This document shows positions 26,604 through 38,898 of a stretch of DNA of 64,000 nt, one piece after another. The notes under the pieces are model-generated. The model did no database searches. It saw only the letters and a list, made by a program, of their open reading frames with translations, and was not told the DNA's origin. The DNA comes from Paramecium pentaurelia (Eukaryota > Ciliophora > Oligohymenophorea > Peniculida > Parameciidae): the NCBI GenBank assembly GCA_905183005.1, contig CAJJDO010000080.1:186001-250000 (forward strand), read 5' to 3'. Numbering within the stretch: the first letter of the stretch is position 1; each line of letters begins with the position of its first letter. Both the position numbers and the translations under genes were made by a program.

Positions 26604-26824
26604 AAGCAATAATTTATACAAGTGTAATGAAATTTTTCTTTTCACCATAAATATAAATTTTTATAGATAAAGCAGAAATATTGTTCTTCACTTTTGCAAT
26701 AAAAAGTTGGTGAAACAATAAATTTTCTTTTCACAAAAGCATATTTTATATTGAATCAATAAAATAGTTACAATTATTGACTCAATATATGTAGCATAAA
26801 ATTGATTACTTTTAATTAATTAAT
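26604..26824 (-). repeat. Inverted repeat, right arm (221 bp)
   Basis: Partner of the left arm with about 220 of 221 positions matching. Arm length far exceeds the short terminal repeats of typical Paramecium internal eliminated sequences, so a foldback or MITE-like element, or a hairpin-RNA locus, are the candidate explanations. No flanking target-site duplication longer than TA was recognised. Confidence 0.93.
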
Positions 26825-27996
26825 AAATCATCTATGCTCTTAATTTGATCAATCTTTTTCGACCGCAAGACAGACAGCACCATTACTGTAAAGGTTCTTT
26901 ACTTATGGAAGTACATATAAATTATTGATATAATAATAACTCTTTCAAAACTTATTCCCTTAGAAATCATTTCATATATATATATATAGGCATAAGCAAA
27001 GATATTATAAACAAAATTTATTTAAATCAAGTTTAACTGTTTAAACTCATTAAATTTTAAATTAATGAGACAATGATATACTTTTAAAATTATAATTTAC
27101 TTCTTTAAAAAATAATTTGATTAATCAGACAAAAATAAACTATCTTAAAATTAAATATTAATTCTTTTTTAAAATATAAATTATATAATAATAATAGACT
27201 TTAGTACAATTTTAATAAAGGTCTATAAAAATTAATAACATTATTCAGACATAAATATACTATGTATTACTTAAAATTAATTCTTTATCTAATAAAATAA
27301 ATTATAAAATATATAAATTTTAAGACAATAATGAACTAACATAAACTTTTAGTTCGCTTCTTAATAAAATAAATCAAATTCTATAAAATTATAAACTTAC
27401 ATAAGGAAAAATTTTAGATATGTAAATGTTTTACAAAAAGGGATATGTCTCAATAATTCATAGACAATATAGCTGTATAATTTCGATAGCCATACAATAC
27501 ATTCGTATTTTTCTGATATAGTAAAACAATTTTTTCTTATAATTCAAAAATATTAAGATTATATTTGACACGAACTGTTACTTTAAAACAAAAAAATGAT
27601 AGAATAGCTTTTTTATTTCAAATTCCAACAATAAAACTACTTCTAAAATATTTAATAGTAGATTTATTTTAAATGGTGTTAGAATACTTTAATAATATCA
27701 CATTTCTCGATAGGTAACTAATCCATAAGGATGGCTAAAATTAAGCCAAATACCCGACATTTTATTTTTGGTAATTACAACCAAAGTAGATTTGAATTAA
27801 ATATATAATATATTCCAATCAGAAAGGGCAAAAATAATTGCTCCTTTTTATAACACTTTTCTTTTTGAGAGAACTATCTCATATCTGAGAGGATCATTAT
27901 GAATCAAAAATTGAAATCTAGTAATTTAATAAATTGATATATTTTAAAAGCTTATTGCAATATTTTCTAGACCTATTATTAAATTTATTAATAATT
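26825..27996 (+). other. AT-rich intergenic region
   Basis: About 1.17 kb between the palindrome and the next gene. A small less AT-rich patch lies at 26855-26885 (TTTCGACCGCAAGACAGACA), which I could not fold into a tRNA. No credible coding frame was found. The last part must contain the promoter of the EF-hand gene at 27997. Confidence 0.5.
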
Positions 27997-29265
27997 ATGT
28001 TATAACAGCACCCATATTTAAATTAGCCAGAAAATGTTGCCAATAAATACAATAAGCCTATCAATTTGAGCCAACAACTAAGTTTTTCTAAAAGTTTACC
28101 AGGTCAAGGAGTGCTACCAGAATAAAATTATGCAACTCCTTAATGGCAGAAATAAATGAACCCATAATTATCAAATCAACAGCCATAAATTTAAACTATC
28201 TAATCCAAATATATTCCCCAACAGTAGACCATTATTTATCAAGGTTAACCAACTTATGTTTAATAACCTCAATAATAATTTGTACCCATAGCTTATCCTC
28301 AATAATAATAATTCAGATAAAGTTCCCCTCCAAGAATAATCAAGATGAATTAATAGCCATAATAAGCATAACCAATCTACCGATAACCAGAAGTAAGAAT
28401 TCCAGAATATTATCCACAACCTCCTATTTACTATGATGACCCACCTTTCTATGAAGAACCTATTTATTACCCTCCTCCACAAAAATCAATTAAACTACCT
28501 CCTCCTCACATTGATAATTATTTTATGCCTAACTAAGTTAGTTACATAAGGAATCTTGATGACGGACCAAAATATCCAGAATACCCCTTTAAAGTATTGG
28601 ATATTCGAGATTATTTTAATAAAGCTCTAATAGACATGGCTACTTAAGAAGAGAAGATTGAAAGAGCTAAAGTATAGGTTTGCTCTCAATTAGATTTTCG
28701 AATTAATGGTTTGTTTAATCAGTTAGATTAAAATTAAACTGGATAACTATCTTAAGAGGAATTTGCAGTTGGATTGAAAGCATTTTCTTTGTAACCTGAG
28801 TAGTGTGATATCAAATTGTTATTTGAAGAATTTGGATATTAAGGAATGATGGATTTCCAATAATTTGCATATATGATAAAACCATAAACTGATCTTAAAA
28901 ATACAAAAGCATATTAATAAGATGATGAAAAGGTACTTCCAGAAACTAAACTTCTAATTAGAAATCTATTTGTTACCTTGTTAAATGCAGAGAGTGTTTT
29001 TGAAAGTCTTAGATAATACTTAATATCTAAAGAAGAAGAATTGGGATAAAAAATTTAATACAATTAGATATTTGAAGAAATATTTTCAAATGATCATCCT
29101 AATAATTTAAGATTTTATCTTTAGAATCAAGGATAATATTTTGATATCGCTGTTATTAATAGCCTCTTTAATAGATTTGATAGAGAATGTACAAAAAGAA
29201 TCACATAAGAATAATTTATTTATGCATTTTTGCCAAAGTTAAATAAAGATGATAATTATTTGTGA
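27997..29265 (+). CDS. Pro/Gln/Tyr-rich protein with EF-hand region
   Basis: Intronless, 422 residues. The first 190 residues are low complexity: Gln runs, then a Pro/Tyr-rich stretch (PEYYPQPPIYYDDPP, EEPIYYPPPQ). The C-terminal 230 residues are helical and include an EF-hand-like segment (LDQNQTGQLSQEEFAVGLK) and a second degenerate one (FGYQGMMDFQQFAYM), then a third helical pair ending with FDRECTKRITQEQFIYAF. The first loop has the D-x-N-x-T-G-x-L-x-x-x-E pattern and could bind calcium; the others look degenerate. The arrangement resembles calpain-like/penta-EF proteins (ALG-2, sorcin) with a Pro-rich N-terminus, though this is inference. Open frames seen on both strands at 28143-28482 are shadows of the Gln-rich region. 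Confidence 0.88.
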
Positions 29266-29541
29266 TGAATTATAATTATTATTTGAGATAAACATATATT
29301 TTGTAATTTTTTAGAATGCATACATTCTTTTAAGCAAATTTAATTAAATAATTCTAAGCCTTTATAAAAAAATTTCATTCGAAAATAATTTATTAATAAT
29401 AAATACATTCTGCTTAACTTTAAAATATTAAAGAAGATAATCAAAGAGAATGAGTCTTTATGAATTTATATATTTAAAGTTTAGTAAAGAAAACATTCTA
29501 AATTTAAACTTGATATAAATTAAAATTTATTTATTTATATA

Positions 29542-31082
29542 ATGAGACAAAAATCTCAAACTCTTCATGAGGGCGGAGAAAGAAAGTTATAAGCAGTCGA
29601 TTATGAAAAGTGTATATATAATTGCCTTTTGACGAAAAAGAAATTTATTGGAAGGGGCCTCAGATACCTTTATTTGTTTAAGAATTTAATTTGTATAGGA
29701 AAGGTATCCGTCTATCTTTAGATTTTGAGTCACCTAAAATTCAGATTCCTGAACGCCAATTTCGAATCAATTCAGAATTAAGAATTCAATGGACTTATAC
29801 AAAAAATAAATTAAAATCAGTAATCTTTTAAGTAAGCGGCTAACAATTTGAATATCATGGAACAAATGATTAATTAAGAGAACTTAAATAGAAATGTGCA
29901 TTATATGTTTTCCAAATCAAGATTTAAGATGAATATTAAGCTGAATCAGTTTTAGGAAAAGGGTCTTATGCAACAGTTCTCGAATTAACTAATTTATATA
30001 CAAATAAACAATATGCTGCTAAATGTATTGATCAACAACGTATCAATGAAAAGAAGAATGGTTACAAATAATTGTAATAAGAAATAGAGACTATGAGAAT
30101 ACTATCCGAAAGAAAACATGACAACATTTTACAATTACACGAACTCTATATAGGAAATTAAAATTATTATTTAGTAATGGAAATGGCTAAAGGTGGCTCT
30201 TTATTATCTCTTATGAAAAAACGATAAACTCTTTTCAGTAGATAAGACATTAAGTTGATAATGAAATAGTTACTTGAAGGATTGGAATTCATTCATAATC
30301 ATAATATTATGCATAGAGACTTAAAACCAGAAAACATATTGTTTATGAATAAAGATTTAGAATCATTAGTAATTGCTGATTTTGGTCTAGCATAATCAGT
30401 AGATACTCATCCTTATACATATCCTAAATGTGGTACCCCAGGTTTTGTAGCTCCAGAAATTCTTGAACAAGATACTGAATTGGCAAGATATACTGTATCT
30501 TGTGATATTTTTAGTGCAGGAGTTATTTTATATGTTTTGTAAAAGCATTTAAATTTATTTAAGATTAATTGGAGAACCTTTGTTTGAAAAAAAGGATAGG
30601 AAGGAACAATTAGAATTAAATAGAAAATGTGAAATAAACTTAAGTAAATTTCCATCTGATTAATTGGATGATCTTGAAAAGGATTTATTAATGAAGATGC
30701 TATCTAAAAATCCAGAATTTAGATGGTCAGCTAATAATCTGTTAAAACACAAATTTTTTGTATCTGAAGATTCGATTGAAAGTGAAGTAGATTTCTACAA
30801 ATTAAATAATATTGCAATGTATGAAATTGATAAAATATTAGACTTAAGAAACAGGCAATGCCAACTTTCTCTAAAAACCCCTTTATTTAATTTGGTAAAA
30901 ATATTAGTCTCATCAGAGATAAAACTTAAACCATTTCTTTAAGATAAAGAAATTGTACTTTAATAATGTAAACTAATTTAAGATTTGATAAATCTTCACA
31001 AGAATAATTAATTACTGAATAAGTAAATGGAATGGGATCTTTTAATTTATACAAAGATGAAATAAATTAAACTAATCCTTGA
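29542..31082 (+). CDS. CAMK-like serine/threonine protein kinase
   Basis: About 487 residues. An N-terminal domain of about 125 residues (IYWKGPQIPLFVQEFNLYRK, LRIQWTYTKNKLKSVIFQVS) looks PH-like. The kinase domain follows: SVLGKGSYATVLEL glycine loop, YAAKCI lysine, IMHRDLKPENILF catalytic loop, IADFGLAQS metal loop, and GTPGFVAPEIL. All catalytic residues are present, so it is presumably active. The C-terminal tail (after about residue 385) is polar and Gln/Ser-rich, a likely regulatory region. Three introns (29, 25 and 23 nt) are needed; the last selects the natural tail ending SFNLYKDEINQTNP. This PH-like plus kinase layout is frequent in ciliate kinase expansions. Confidence 0.9.
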
Positions 31083-31302
31083 AAATTAAGTCATTCACAT
31101 TTTATTTACTCTTAATTTAGACTTTATATATCAAAATTTATTTTGTATTTTTTTTTTTCTTTGAGAATGTTATTATTTTTCATTTTAAGAATTCATTTTG
31201 ATGATTTCTTCTACAAGAAAAATTTATTAATAACATTAATGAGTTTTTTTCTTTATCGTTAGCTAAAAGACATTCTTTAATATTCATTTATAAATTTAAT
31301 TT

Positions 31303-32233
31303 ATGAAAAATTTATTCAAATATTGTGATTAATGTTCAAAAAAACCAGGAACAGTTTTCTGTTCTAATTGCTAAGCTAGATTTTGTTATGGTTGTGATGG
31401 AGAAGTTCATAATTAGAATTAAAATCACAAGACAGAAATATGCTCATTAATATGTATTATGTTTTATATTAAGAAATGAGATAAAATAACTTATATTCGT
31501 AATTTTAAGCAGGGGATTCCTAGATATTATTTTAAACACAATAAAATTAATTAGGAATAGAATAGTAGGAAAGATAATAATAATAATAAGAAGAATTAAT
31601 AAGATTAGACTAAGAGATAAAATAAATTGAATAAGTTTTGAGCTCTCAAGAGAACAAATGGAGGAAATAGATTGAAATTTTAGAATAAGATTATGAAGAA
31701 AAGATTGCTAAATTTGAGGATAAGGTCAAGAAAAGTGAGAGCACAATTACAGAGATTAAATAATAATCTAAGTAAGAAGATCAGATTAGTGAAATGATGA
31801 AATAATTAAAAGAATAATTAGAAGGATAAAAGATGTATAATTAATATCTACAATCTATAGTTCATTAATATAAAAAGTTGATTAATAGAAAGTGTAATTG
31901 AATGATAAAGAATAATTATTACAGAATTTGATAAAGTAAGAGAAAGATTTTTCTGCAGAGATTAATAAAAAAGAAATTTTGATAGGGAAATTTAAAGAGT
32001 TGATATAATAGTAATAGAAAGAGAAAGAGTTGATATTGCATGAAAATGATAAAATAAAGAAGTAACTGGCAGAAATCAAGTAATTATTTAAAGAGAAACT
32101 GCCTTAATTGGGATTGGATGAAAATTTCTTCAATTTTGATGAGGAAGAATAAGATGGAGAAGAAGAAGAATAAGAACCTTAAATATAATAAAATGTAGAG
32201 GACTCAACAGAAGAAGACGAAGGTGTGTAATGA
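31303..32233 (+). CDS. B-box zinc finger coiled-coil protein
   Basis: About 293 residues. The N-terminal 45 residues form a B-box-type zinc finger (YCDQCSKKPGTVFCSNC, RFCYGC, then a His pair HNQNQNH). A Gln/Glu/Lys coiled coil occupies residues 65-245, and the C-terminus is strongly acidic (FDEEEQDGEEEEQEPQ ... STEEDEGVQ). There is no RING finger, so it is not a full TRIM protein; a scaffolding role is inferred. Two introns are used: 20 nt just after the B-box and 29 nt in the coiled coil. It converges on the MORN gene, only about 31 bp stop to stop. Confidence 0.82.
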
Positions 32234-32264
32234 GTAAAATCTAATAAGTTTAACTATGAGTCAT

Positions 32265-33394
32265 TCATTGTTATTTTTGATTCTAACCATTTTATTAGAG
32301 ATATTATTCTATTTCTTCTGCTTCTAACCATCTTTTTTTAATTCCGTCCTTCCACTCTCCATATTTCTTTTCTCCATTTGACATATAATAAACACCAATT
32401 CCTTATTATTTACCTATAAATTAAAGATATTTAAATACCATTAACCCAGATTCCTTCATATTTCCTACCGTCTCCCCATTCAAATGAGCCTCTGCCATGT
32501 TTCTTATCTTCAAAGTATTCCTAAAGAATAAGTAACAATGGATACTCCTATATATTTTCTGCCATCTGGCCAAGTTACTTATCCATGACCATGCATTTTA
32601 TTTCTTTTCCATTATCCAGTATATATTCTTTAATCTGGCCATTAATAAGTTCCATATCCATCTATTTCATTATCAACAAAAGTGCCTTCATATCTAGAAC
32701 CATCAGCAAATAGTAGAATTCCTTTACCATTTTTTTTACCTGTTTTATATTCTCCTTCATATTTAGCCCCGTCAGGCCAAACTTCAATTCCTATACCATC
32801 CTATCTGTCATCAACCCACTTAATTATAGATTTATTATTTACATCTCCCTCGTATCTAGCCCCATTAATATGAACATATACTCCTTTTCCATTTGCTTTA
32901 TCATTTTGCCATTCTCCCTCATATACATCTCCATCTGCATGAATCAATTTACCCCAACCACAACTTTTATCATCCTTCCATTATCCTTCGTAACATGAAC
33001 CATCTGGCCACTATTATTTACCATTCCCATCTCTCTTTCCTAATAACCATTCCCCTTCATAAATTGCTCCTTTATCTAATTGAATTGGTCCAAATTTTTG
33101 CCTTTCAGTGCAATTCAAATAGGTTATACTTACTTCTTTTACAGATTAAGGTTCTAAATTTTTTTTCATTGACATGCTTTCATTATCAACTTAAAACTTT
33201 TCTCTTTCCTTATTGTTTTATCTTGGAGTTTCAGAAACCTATTATTATTATTATTAAAGAGATGACACGCTATTTTCTTTGTCATCATAGTCGTTTTGAT
33301 CAGGATCTTCTAAATCAACCTCATTCTTTTTAGAATCTTTCGATACAATCTCACCATTTTTATTAGCGCAACAATTCACCTAGCAGCTTCCCAT
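32265..33394 (-). CDS. N-terminally acylated MORN-repeat protein
   Basis: About 359 residues. The start MGSCQVNCC is a strong N-myristoylation (Gly2) plus palmitoylation (Cys) signal, so the protein is probably anchored to a membrane. A Gln-rich, acidic linker follows. From about residue 110 there are roughly ten MORN repeats (consensus YEGEWxxxKxxGxGxxxxxDGxxYxG, for example IYEGEWLLGKRDGNG). A Gln-rich tail closes the protein. MORN repeats bind lipids and mediate membrane-cytoskeleton contacts, and in ciliates they occur in cortical proteins. Two 25-nt introns lie in the C-terminal third and preserve repeat spacing. The plus-strand frames at 32682-33333 are shadows of these repeats. Confidence 0.92.
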
Positions 33395-33428
33395 TTCAGT
33401 TAATTATTTATATATGTGATTTATAATA

Positions 33429-33718
33429 TCAAAATTCTGCTTTCTCAATATCAGGAGGAGGAGGCCCACAAGGTTAAATCATTTTAGTCAAAAATTTATA
33501 GCGTAATCGACACATTGGTTCATTTTCAGCTGTACAGAAATAAACCTCAACATTAAATAGATGAATACCATTCTACTATGATGACCTATATGTGATGCCA
33601 ATGTATCTCTATGTATATGATTATTCCAAACATATTTTGGAGTATCGGGATTTCCTGTACCAACATAACGAGCATGTAAATGTTCTGTTTAAGTTTAAAA
33701 ATTGAATCTGTCTTGCAT
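33429..33718 (-). CDS. SF3B5: Splicing factor 3B subunit 5 (SF3b10/Ysf3)
   Basis: A compact 88-residue protein with one 23-nt intron. It begins MQDRFNFQ and contains EHLHARYVGTGNPDTPKYVW, HIHRDTLASHIGHHSRM, YFCTAENEPMCRLRYKFL and KMIQPCGPPPPD. This matches SF3B5 across its whole length, including the diagnostic YVGTGxxDT and QPCGPP motifs. It is a component of the U2 snRNP SF3b complex, needed for branch-site recognition. It lies 34 bp from the start of the MORN gene on the same strand. A longer frame upstream to about 33868 was not used because family members start at this Met. Confidence 0.95.
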
Positions 33719-33991
33719 TAAATATTTAGAAATATATATAATTATTATTTAATTTTAATTATTGTATATTCAGGATAATCGTATCTCTAATTAATTATAA
33801 AAGATCATATGGACACAAAGACAGATTACTTTTATGTTTAATTTCATTTAAAAGATAGATAAAAATGGCCATCTAAAGAATTGAAAAAAAGTAAAGATAA
33901 AATTAATATTTTTATTGGTTTTGGGAGTATTTGTTAATACTCGTTTTAATATATATATATATTAATTATTTATTATAATATTCTATGGTTT

Positions 33992-35573
33992 TCATTTCCA
34001 TGCATATCTTATAAACTTCTCAAAAACTTAATCATTGTCAATGAGTGAACTAATATCTGTAATATATTCTAGGAAATGTTATTGGGTAACATGCTAAACA
34101 TCTTTCCAAATATCATGAAAATCTTTATTGGCATCAGCAACTGTTTTAATATTTGTATTTACATCATGACTCTTTGATGCATCATAAGATTCTTTAATCA
34201 AATGAAAAATTACAATTAAATTATTAAGAATTGATTTATGATTCTCCATTTGACAATTTATTCCATAATTAATTTACTAAATCGATTCTATATTAAGAAA
34301 GTGGTTCTTTAATTATAAAATATAAGTACTTCTTAAAAAAGCAATAAATTCAACAAAGGAAACTTCATCATCACAATTTTTATCAAAATATCTGAACAAA
34401 TTATCATATTCTGTTTTTGTTAATAAAAATCCTGATTCTTTCATTGCCCATTGAAATTCTTATCTATTCAATGTTCCATTCTTATTTTTATCAGAATTAG
34501 TAAAAATAGTTGCCATTCTGATTACAGAATGCTAACCCTTTTTAATTAAGTCATTTCTAATCCTATTCAATGTATCTTAAGGAGGAGCTCTGGCAATTTG
34601 AAATACTGGATTGACATTGGCATTGTTTCCTGATCCCATTAATGCTATCAATCCACATATTTCATCATAGCATAATCTTCCACTTTTATCAGAGTCATAT
34701 TTATTAAATAATGCTTATATCTCTTTTTCACTAAACACACAACCAAACTTTTATAATGCTTATGCAAATTAATAAATATCTATAGTTCCTTTGTTTTCCA
34801 AATCAAAATACATAAATGCCTTTTTGGCTGTCTTTCCTTCATCATCCTTTGTTACTGTTTTTTATCTGATTTTTTCAAATAATATAATTTCCAATTAAGC
34901 CAATCTTTCTGGAGAAACATAATCAGCACCAGATGTCACTCCCCAAGTAGATGTTAATAACTATGAAATATTATCCAATTATATAGATACATCTGTGAAA
35001 TATTCCTCTTTTTCACTAGGAAGTGTTGCATTACAATCAGCATAATAATTTAAGAACTCATCTTCATTAATACTTTGACTATCCTTGCTACGTTTAGATA
35101 TTGCATTCATAAATTCCTTTGTGACTTATTCAGCTGTCTTTTATCTTGTTCTTACTCTAGGATGATTTTTAGCCTAATAAAGTCTATAAAGACTTTCTAA
35201 TTACAATCTCCCTTATCTTGATTAATCCAAAAATGAAAATGTATTTCTCACTACATTTATTCTCTTTTCACTCATATTCTCTCTAATTAAATTAACAAAC
35301 TCTGCATATGCTATATTGCCATCTTTATTTTAGTCATATCTATCATATACTGCTCTCAATTCTTAAGTTGTTAGAAATACACCTATTTTTGATAAGAACT
35401 TCTAGAATTCATCCTTATCCAAATATCCTATAATCACTATAATAAATACCAGAGTTATCTCTATCAAATTCTGCCATCAATTAATACACTCCTTCTAAGT
35501 CATCTATTTTGCGAGCATGTAATTAACCTCTAATCTTATTTTAAATTAAGTCCAATTTGTTTCTCCAATCCAT
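33992..35573 (-). CDS. Multi-EF-hand calcium-binding protein
   Basis: About 504 residues with three introns (22, 23 and 22 nt). It carries a series of EF-hands: loops near FDRDNSGYLDKDEF, YDQNKDGNIAYAEF, FDLENKGTIDIYQF, YDSDKSGRLCYDEI, NSDKNKNGTLNRQEF and FDKNCDDEVSFVEF. Several fit the D-x-D/N-x-S/D-G-x-I/L consensus and should bind calcium. The two C-terminal introns recreate the calcyphosin-type spacing (RIDLVNQLWNKL ... SYDASKSHDV), which supports a calcyphosin-like assignment. Function in the cell is not evident; ciliary or cortical roles are typical of such proteins in ciliates. Confidence 0.9.
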
Positions 35574-36425
35574 CGGTTATATTTTTATATATATATATTG
35601 ATTAAATATCTGATTGTTTAAGCAAAATAATATATATAATTATTTAATACTATTATGCAATATAAAGTTATTTTCTAGATAATTCTAGAAGTATTAATAG
35701 TATATTCTATAGAATTAATAACAAATTACTCATATATGTATAAAATTTTTTTATATCAAACAAGATATTGAATTGTTAAATTTACAGATGAAAAAAATGA
35801 TAGTAAATATTTACTATTTACACTTAATATTATCATGTAAAACAATAAATAATTGGTAATCTATAAATTAATAGAAACTTGAACTTTTCTAAATTTAGAA
35901 AATTTCCAATTTAATTATTAAATTATCAATTAATTTGTTATTACCATTTATTATTTTCGAAGAGGGTTGCATTTTAATGAATTGCGATTGGATATAGATT
36001 TATTTATAGAGATATAAATTATATATCAATAAATACTTCTATATCAAAGGTTGAAATTATAATAAAAAAGAAGTATAACCAAGTTTTAATAAATAAAGTA
36101 ATAAGAAAATATAAATTTTGATTTAATGAAACTTCGATGAATTTGAATATTTATAATTTTATCATATTGAATTGAAATTATATCATGCAAAGACAGGATT
36201 TTTAAAAGAGCTTTAATTTTTACTTGAATTTACAATTGCAAATTCTCAAATGAATATTTCTATATTAATTATTATTAAAAGCTCATGAAATTATTTAAAC
36301 AATGTTATAAAGAGTTCTTTCTTTAAGTTTAAATACAAGAACTCTTTAAATATGAGGAATCTTTAAATAGTTTTACTCTTTAATTTTAATCAGAGGAATT
36401 AGAATAGTCATATTAAAACAGGTAG
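35574..36425 (+). other. AT-rich intergenic region between divergent genes
   Basis: About 850 bp, with no coding-like frame of useful length. It separates the EF-hand gene (minus) from the histidine kinase gene (plus) and must hold both promoters. Around 36315-36355 a short near-repeat occurs (GAGTTCTTTCTTTAAG against GAACTCTTTAAATATG), possibly a small inverted repeat, but I could not make a regulatory case. Confidence 0.5.
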
Positions 36426-38811
36426 ATGGCAAAAGTAATTGTGTAATTCAGGATATCCATAATATTATAGATCTTAATAAATATAGGGTTTATGATCAAC
36501 TCCACAGTTGTTTATAATTCATCAGATATTGTGAAATTTAGATCAATTTTTATTGGATGGATGTTCATATGCTTATTTTTATAGAAAATTTCTAAGAAAT
36601 ATTGGAATGTCACCACTAATATACTGATTTTCATTAATGGTATAATAAGTGTCTTGTTGTTTGCCTTCTTTACTAAATTTGTGAATACAGCCCAAACAAA
36701 TATAAATGATGTTATGAGTCTTTCTTTGATATCTGGTTTGTAATAAGGATTATTTGCTATGAGCTTTTTTTTAATTTAATCAAACTACATTATGCAGAGT
36801 TTAACTATGATTAGTTTCTTCCTTATTTTAATGGGAATTTTTACTCAATTTTTGAATTATAGATTATGGACATAATATCTGCTTCTTATTTTTACATGTT
36901 ATTTATTAAGGTAGAATGAGAAAACAAATAGATTGAATTTTTTATTAATCCATAAGTCTCATTAGAATTTAGAAGCATGTAAGAAACTTTATGATGAAAC
37001 TGTACCAACTTCAATAATAATTTTGGAAGAGAATGTACAATAAGAAGGAATATATAAAAATGAATTATTAAATTCAGTATTTACATAAAAAGAAAAATTA
37101 TATACATTGGATAGCAGACTTATGAATGTAGCTTATTTTAATAAAAGTGCATCTATTCATTTTGAAACAGCTTAGGAAGATATTTTAACAGAAAGATTGG
37201 CTGAAATAGAAATTTTGAATTCTGAAAATTCAGTTTTAAATTCTGAAAAGAATAAACTTTTAGATAAAATTTCAGGTTTACAATCTACATTATAGACTGA
37301 AATGCGTTTTAATACAATAAACTCTTTTGATTATTAAATTATGTAAATAAATAGAAAAATGCAATGTTAGAGAGTATAAATTAATTTAATTTAGGTTGTT
37401 AAATAATCTAAAGTACAATATTATGATGCTTAAGCTTAAGGTTGTTTATGGGATGGTAAATAATGTATAATGTTAATATTAAATGATACTACTGATAGAG
37501 TCTTAAGGATTAAACATCTCTAAGATTTAGATAATTATAAAGATAATTTATTGGCTGCTGTTTCTCATGATCTCAAAACTCCATTGAATGGTCAAAGTAT
37601 TCTTGCTAATTTGATTAAAACAATGATGGAAAATAAGCAATCTATGGTTAGAAGTGATATTTAAGGTATTATTATAATTAATTAATATTTTAGAAATTGT
37701 TGTTCATATAGATGACATGATTTCAAATTAATAAATTTTATTAACAATGATAAATGATTTAATTGATTATTCATAATTAAAAAAATAAGGATTAAGATTA
37801 AATTACACTTAATTTAATCTTTCTGCATGTGTACAATAAATTAAGAATATATTTAAAAGGTAAATGGATTTAAAAAAATTATAATTTAATATTTTGGGAT
37901 TAGATGAAAAAATTATAATGTATTCAGATCAAATTAGATTATAATAGATATTATTTAATTTGATATCTAATGCCATTAAATTTACTTTTAATGGATAAAT
38001 TACATTAACAATTAATAAAATAAATTCTGGTAATCAATAATTAATTAATTTCTCTGTTTAAGATACTGGTATAGGTATACCTTAACATATCCAGACTAAA
38101 TTATTCAAAGCCTATTCAACCTTTAATTTAGGAAATTAAAATTCATAAGGAGTAGGATTAGGATTAGTAATCTCTAGAAATCTAGTTGGACTATTAGGTC
38201 CAAGTGAATATATAGAAATGAATTCAATTGAAAATAAAGGATCAAATTTTAGTTTCTCGATTTATCTGAATGCATAACATAAAGAATGCAACATATTGAA
38301 TAATTTATAAGTAGAAAATGGAACTCCTGATAGTGATCCATCTCCTATTCATAGAATGCCTAATCCTGTAATCAAAAGATAAAATAGAAAATATTAAACA
38401 GTTATTGATATGTCTACAAGTTTATATTAAAGATTAAAAATACTAATTGTAGATGATACAATCTTTAATATTTTTGTCTTAAAATAATTATTGAAATAGA
38501 TTATTGTTTAATGTGATATTCATGAAGCTCATAATGGTAAGGAAGCATTAGAGAAAGTCAAAGAAACTAGATTTGATATTATATTTATGGATATCAATAT
38601 GCCAATTTTAAATGGTATCTAGACAACCTAATAGATTAGATTGTATGAAAAAAATAAATAGTTTTAAAAGTCAACAATCTGTATGCTTTCTGCTTTCTAA
38701 GGAGAAAGAGATCTCTAAGAGTCTTTGGAAATAGGAGCAGATCTCTTTTTAACAAAACCCTTATAAATTCCAGCTTTAAAAGCAATACTAGAATAACTAA
38801 AATATATTTGA
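36426..38811 (+). CDS. Membrane hybrid histidine kinase with receiver domain
   Basis: About 785 residues. Roughly six hydrophobic segments lie in the first 165 residues, then a cytoplasmic linker with a possible PAS-like segment (residues 290-370). The H-box AAVSHDLKTPLN is near residue 379, then N-box NLISNAIKFT, G-boxes DTGIGIPQ and GVGLGLVISRNL. A C-terminal receiver domain starts near residue 662 (LKILIVDDT, IIFMDINMPILNG, LTKPLQ) with the phosphoacceptor Asp and conserved Lys. One 28-nt intron near 37662 is predicted. An alternative start at ATG 36492 would lose part of the first hydrophobic stretch. It should sense a signal at a membrane and relay phosphate His-Asp; the downstream phosphotransfer partner is not in this window. 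Confidence 0.9.
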
Positions 38812-38898
38812 AATTGATTCTTTGATATTGATATTAATACTTCCATATTTGGAAATTATATTATTTATTATTATCATAAATAAATTACAATATATAAG

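Noticed and set aside
26855..26890. Less AT-rich patch that might be a tRNA or snRNA
   Set aside because: I could not draw a cloverleaf or recognise conserved tRNA boxes.
28143..28482. Overlapping open frames on both strands
   Set aside because: They are shadows of the Gln/Pro-rich N-terminus of the EF-hand protein (27997-29265), whose frame continues cleanly to an EF-hand domain.
32682..33333. Plus-strand frames with Pro/Ser-rich translation
   Set aside because: They are antisense to the MORN repeats on the minus strand, whose repeat spacing is decisive.
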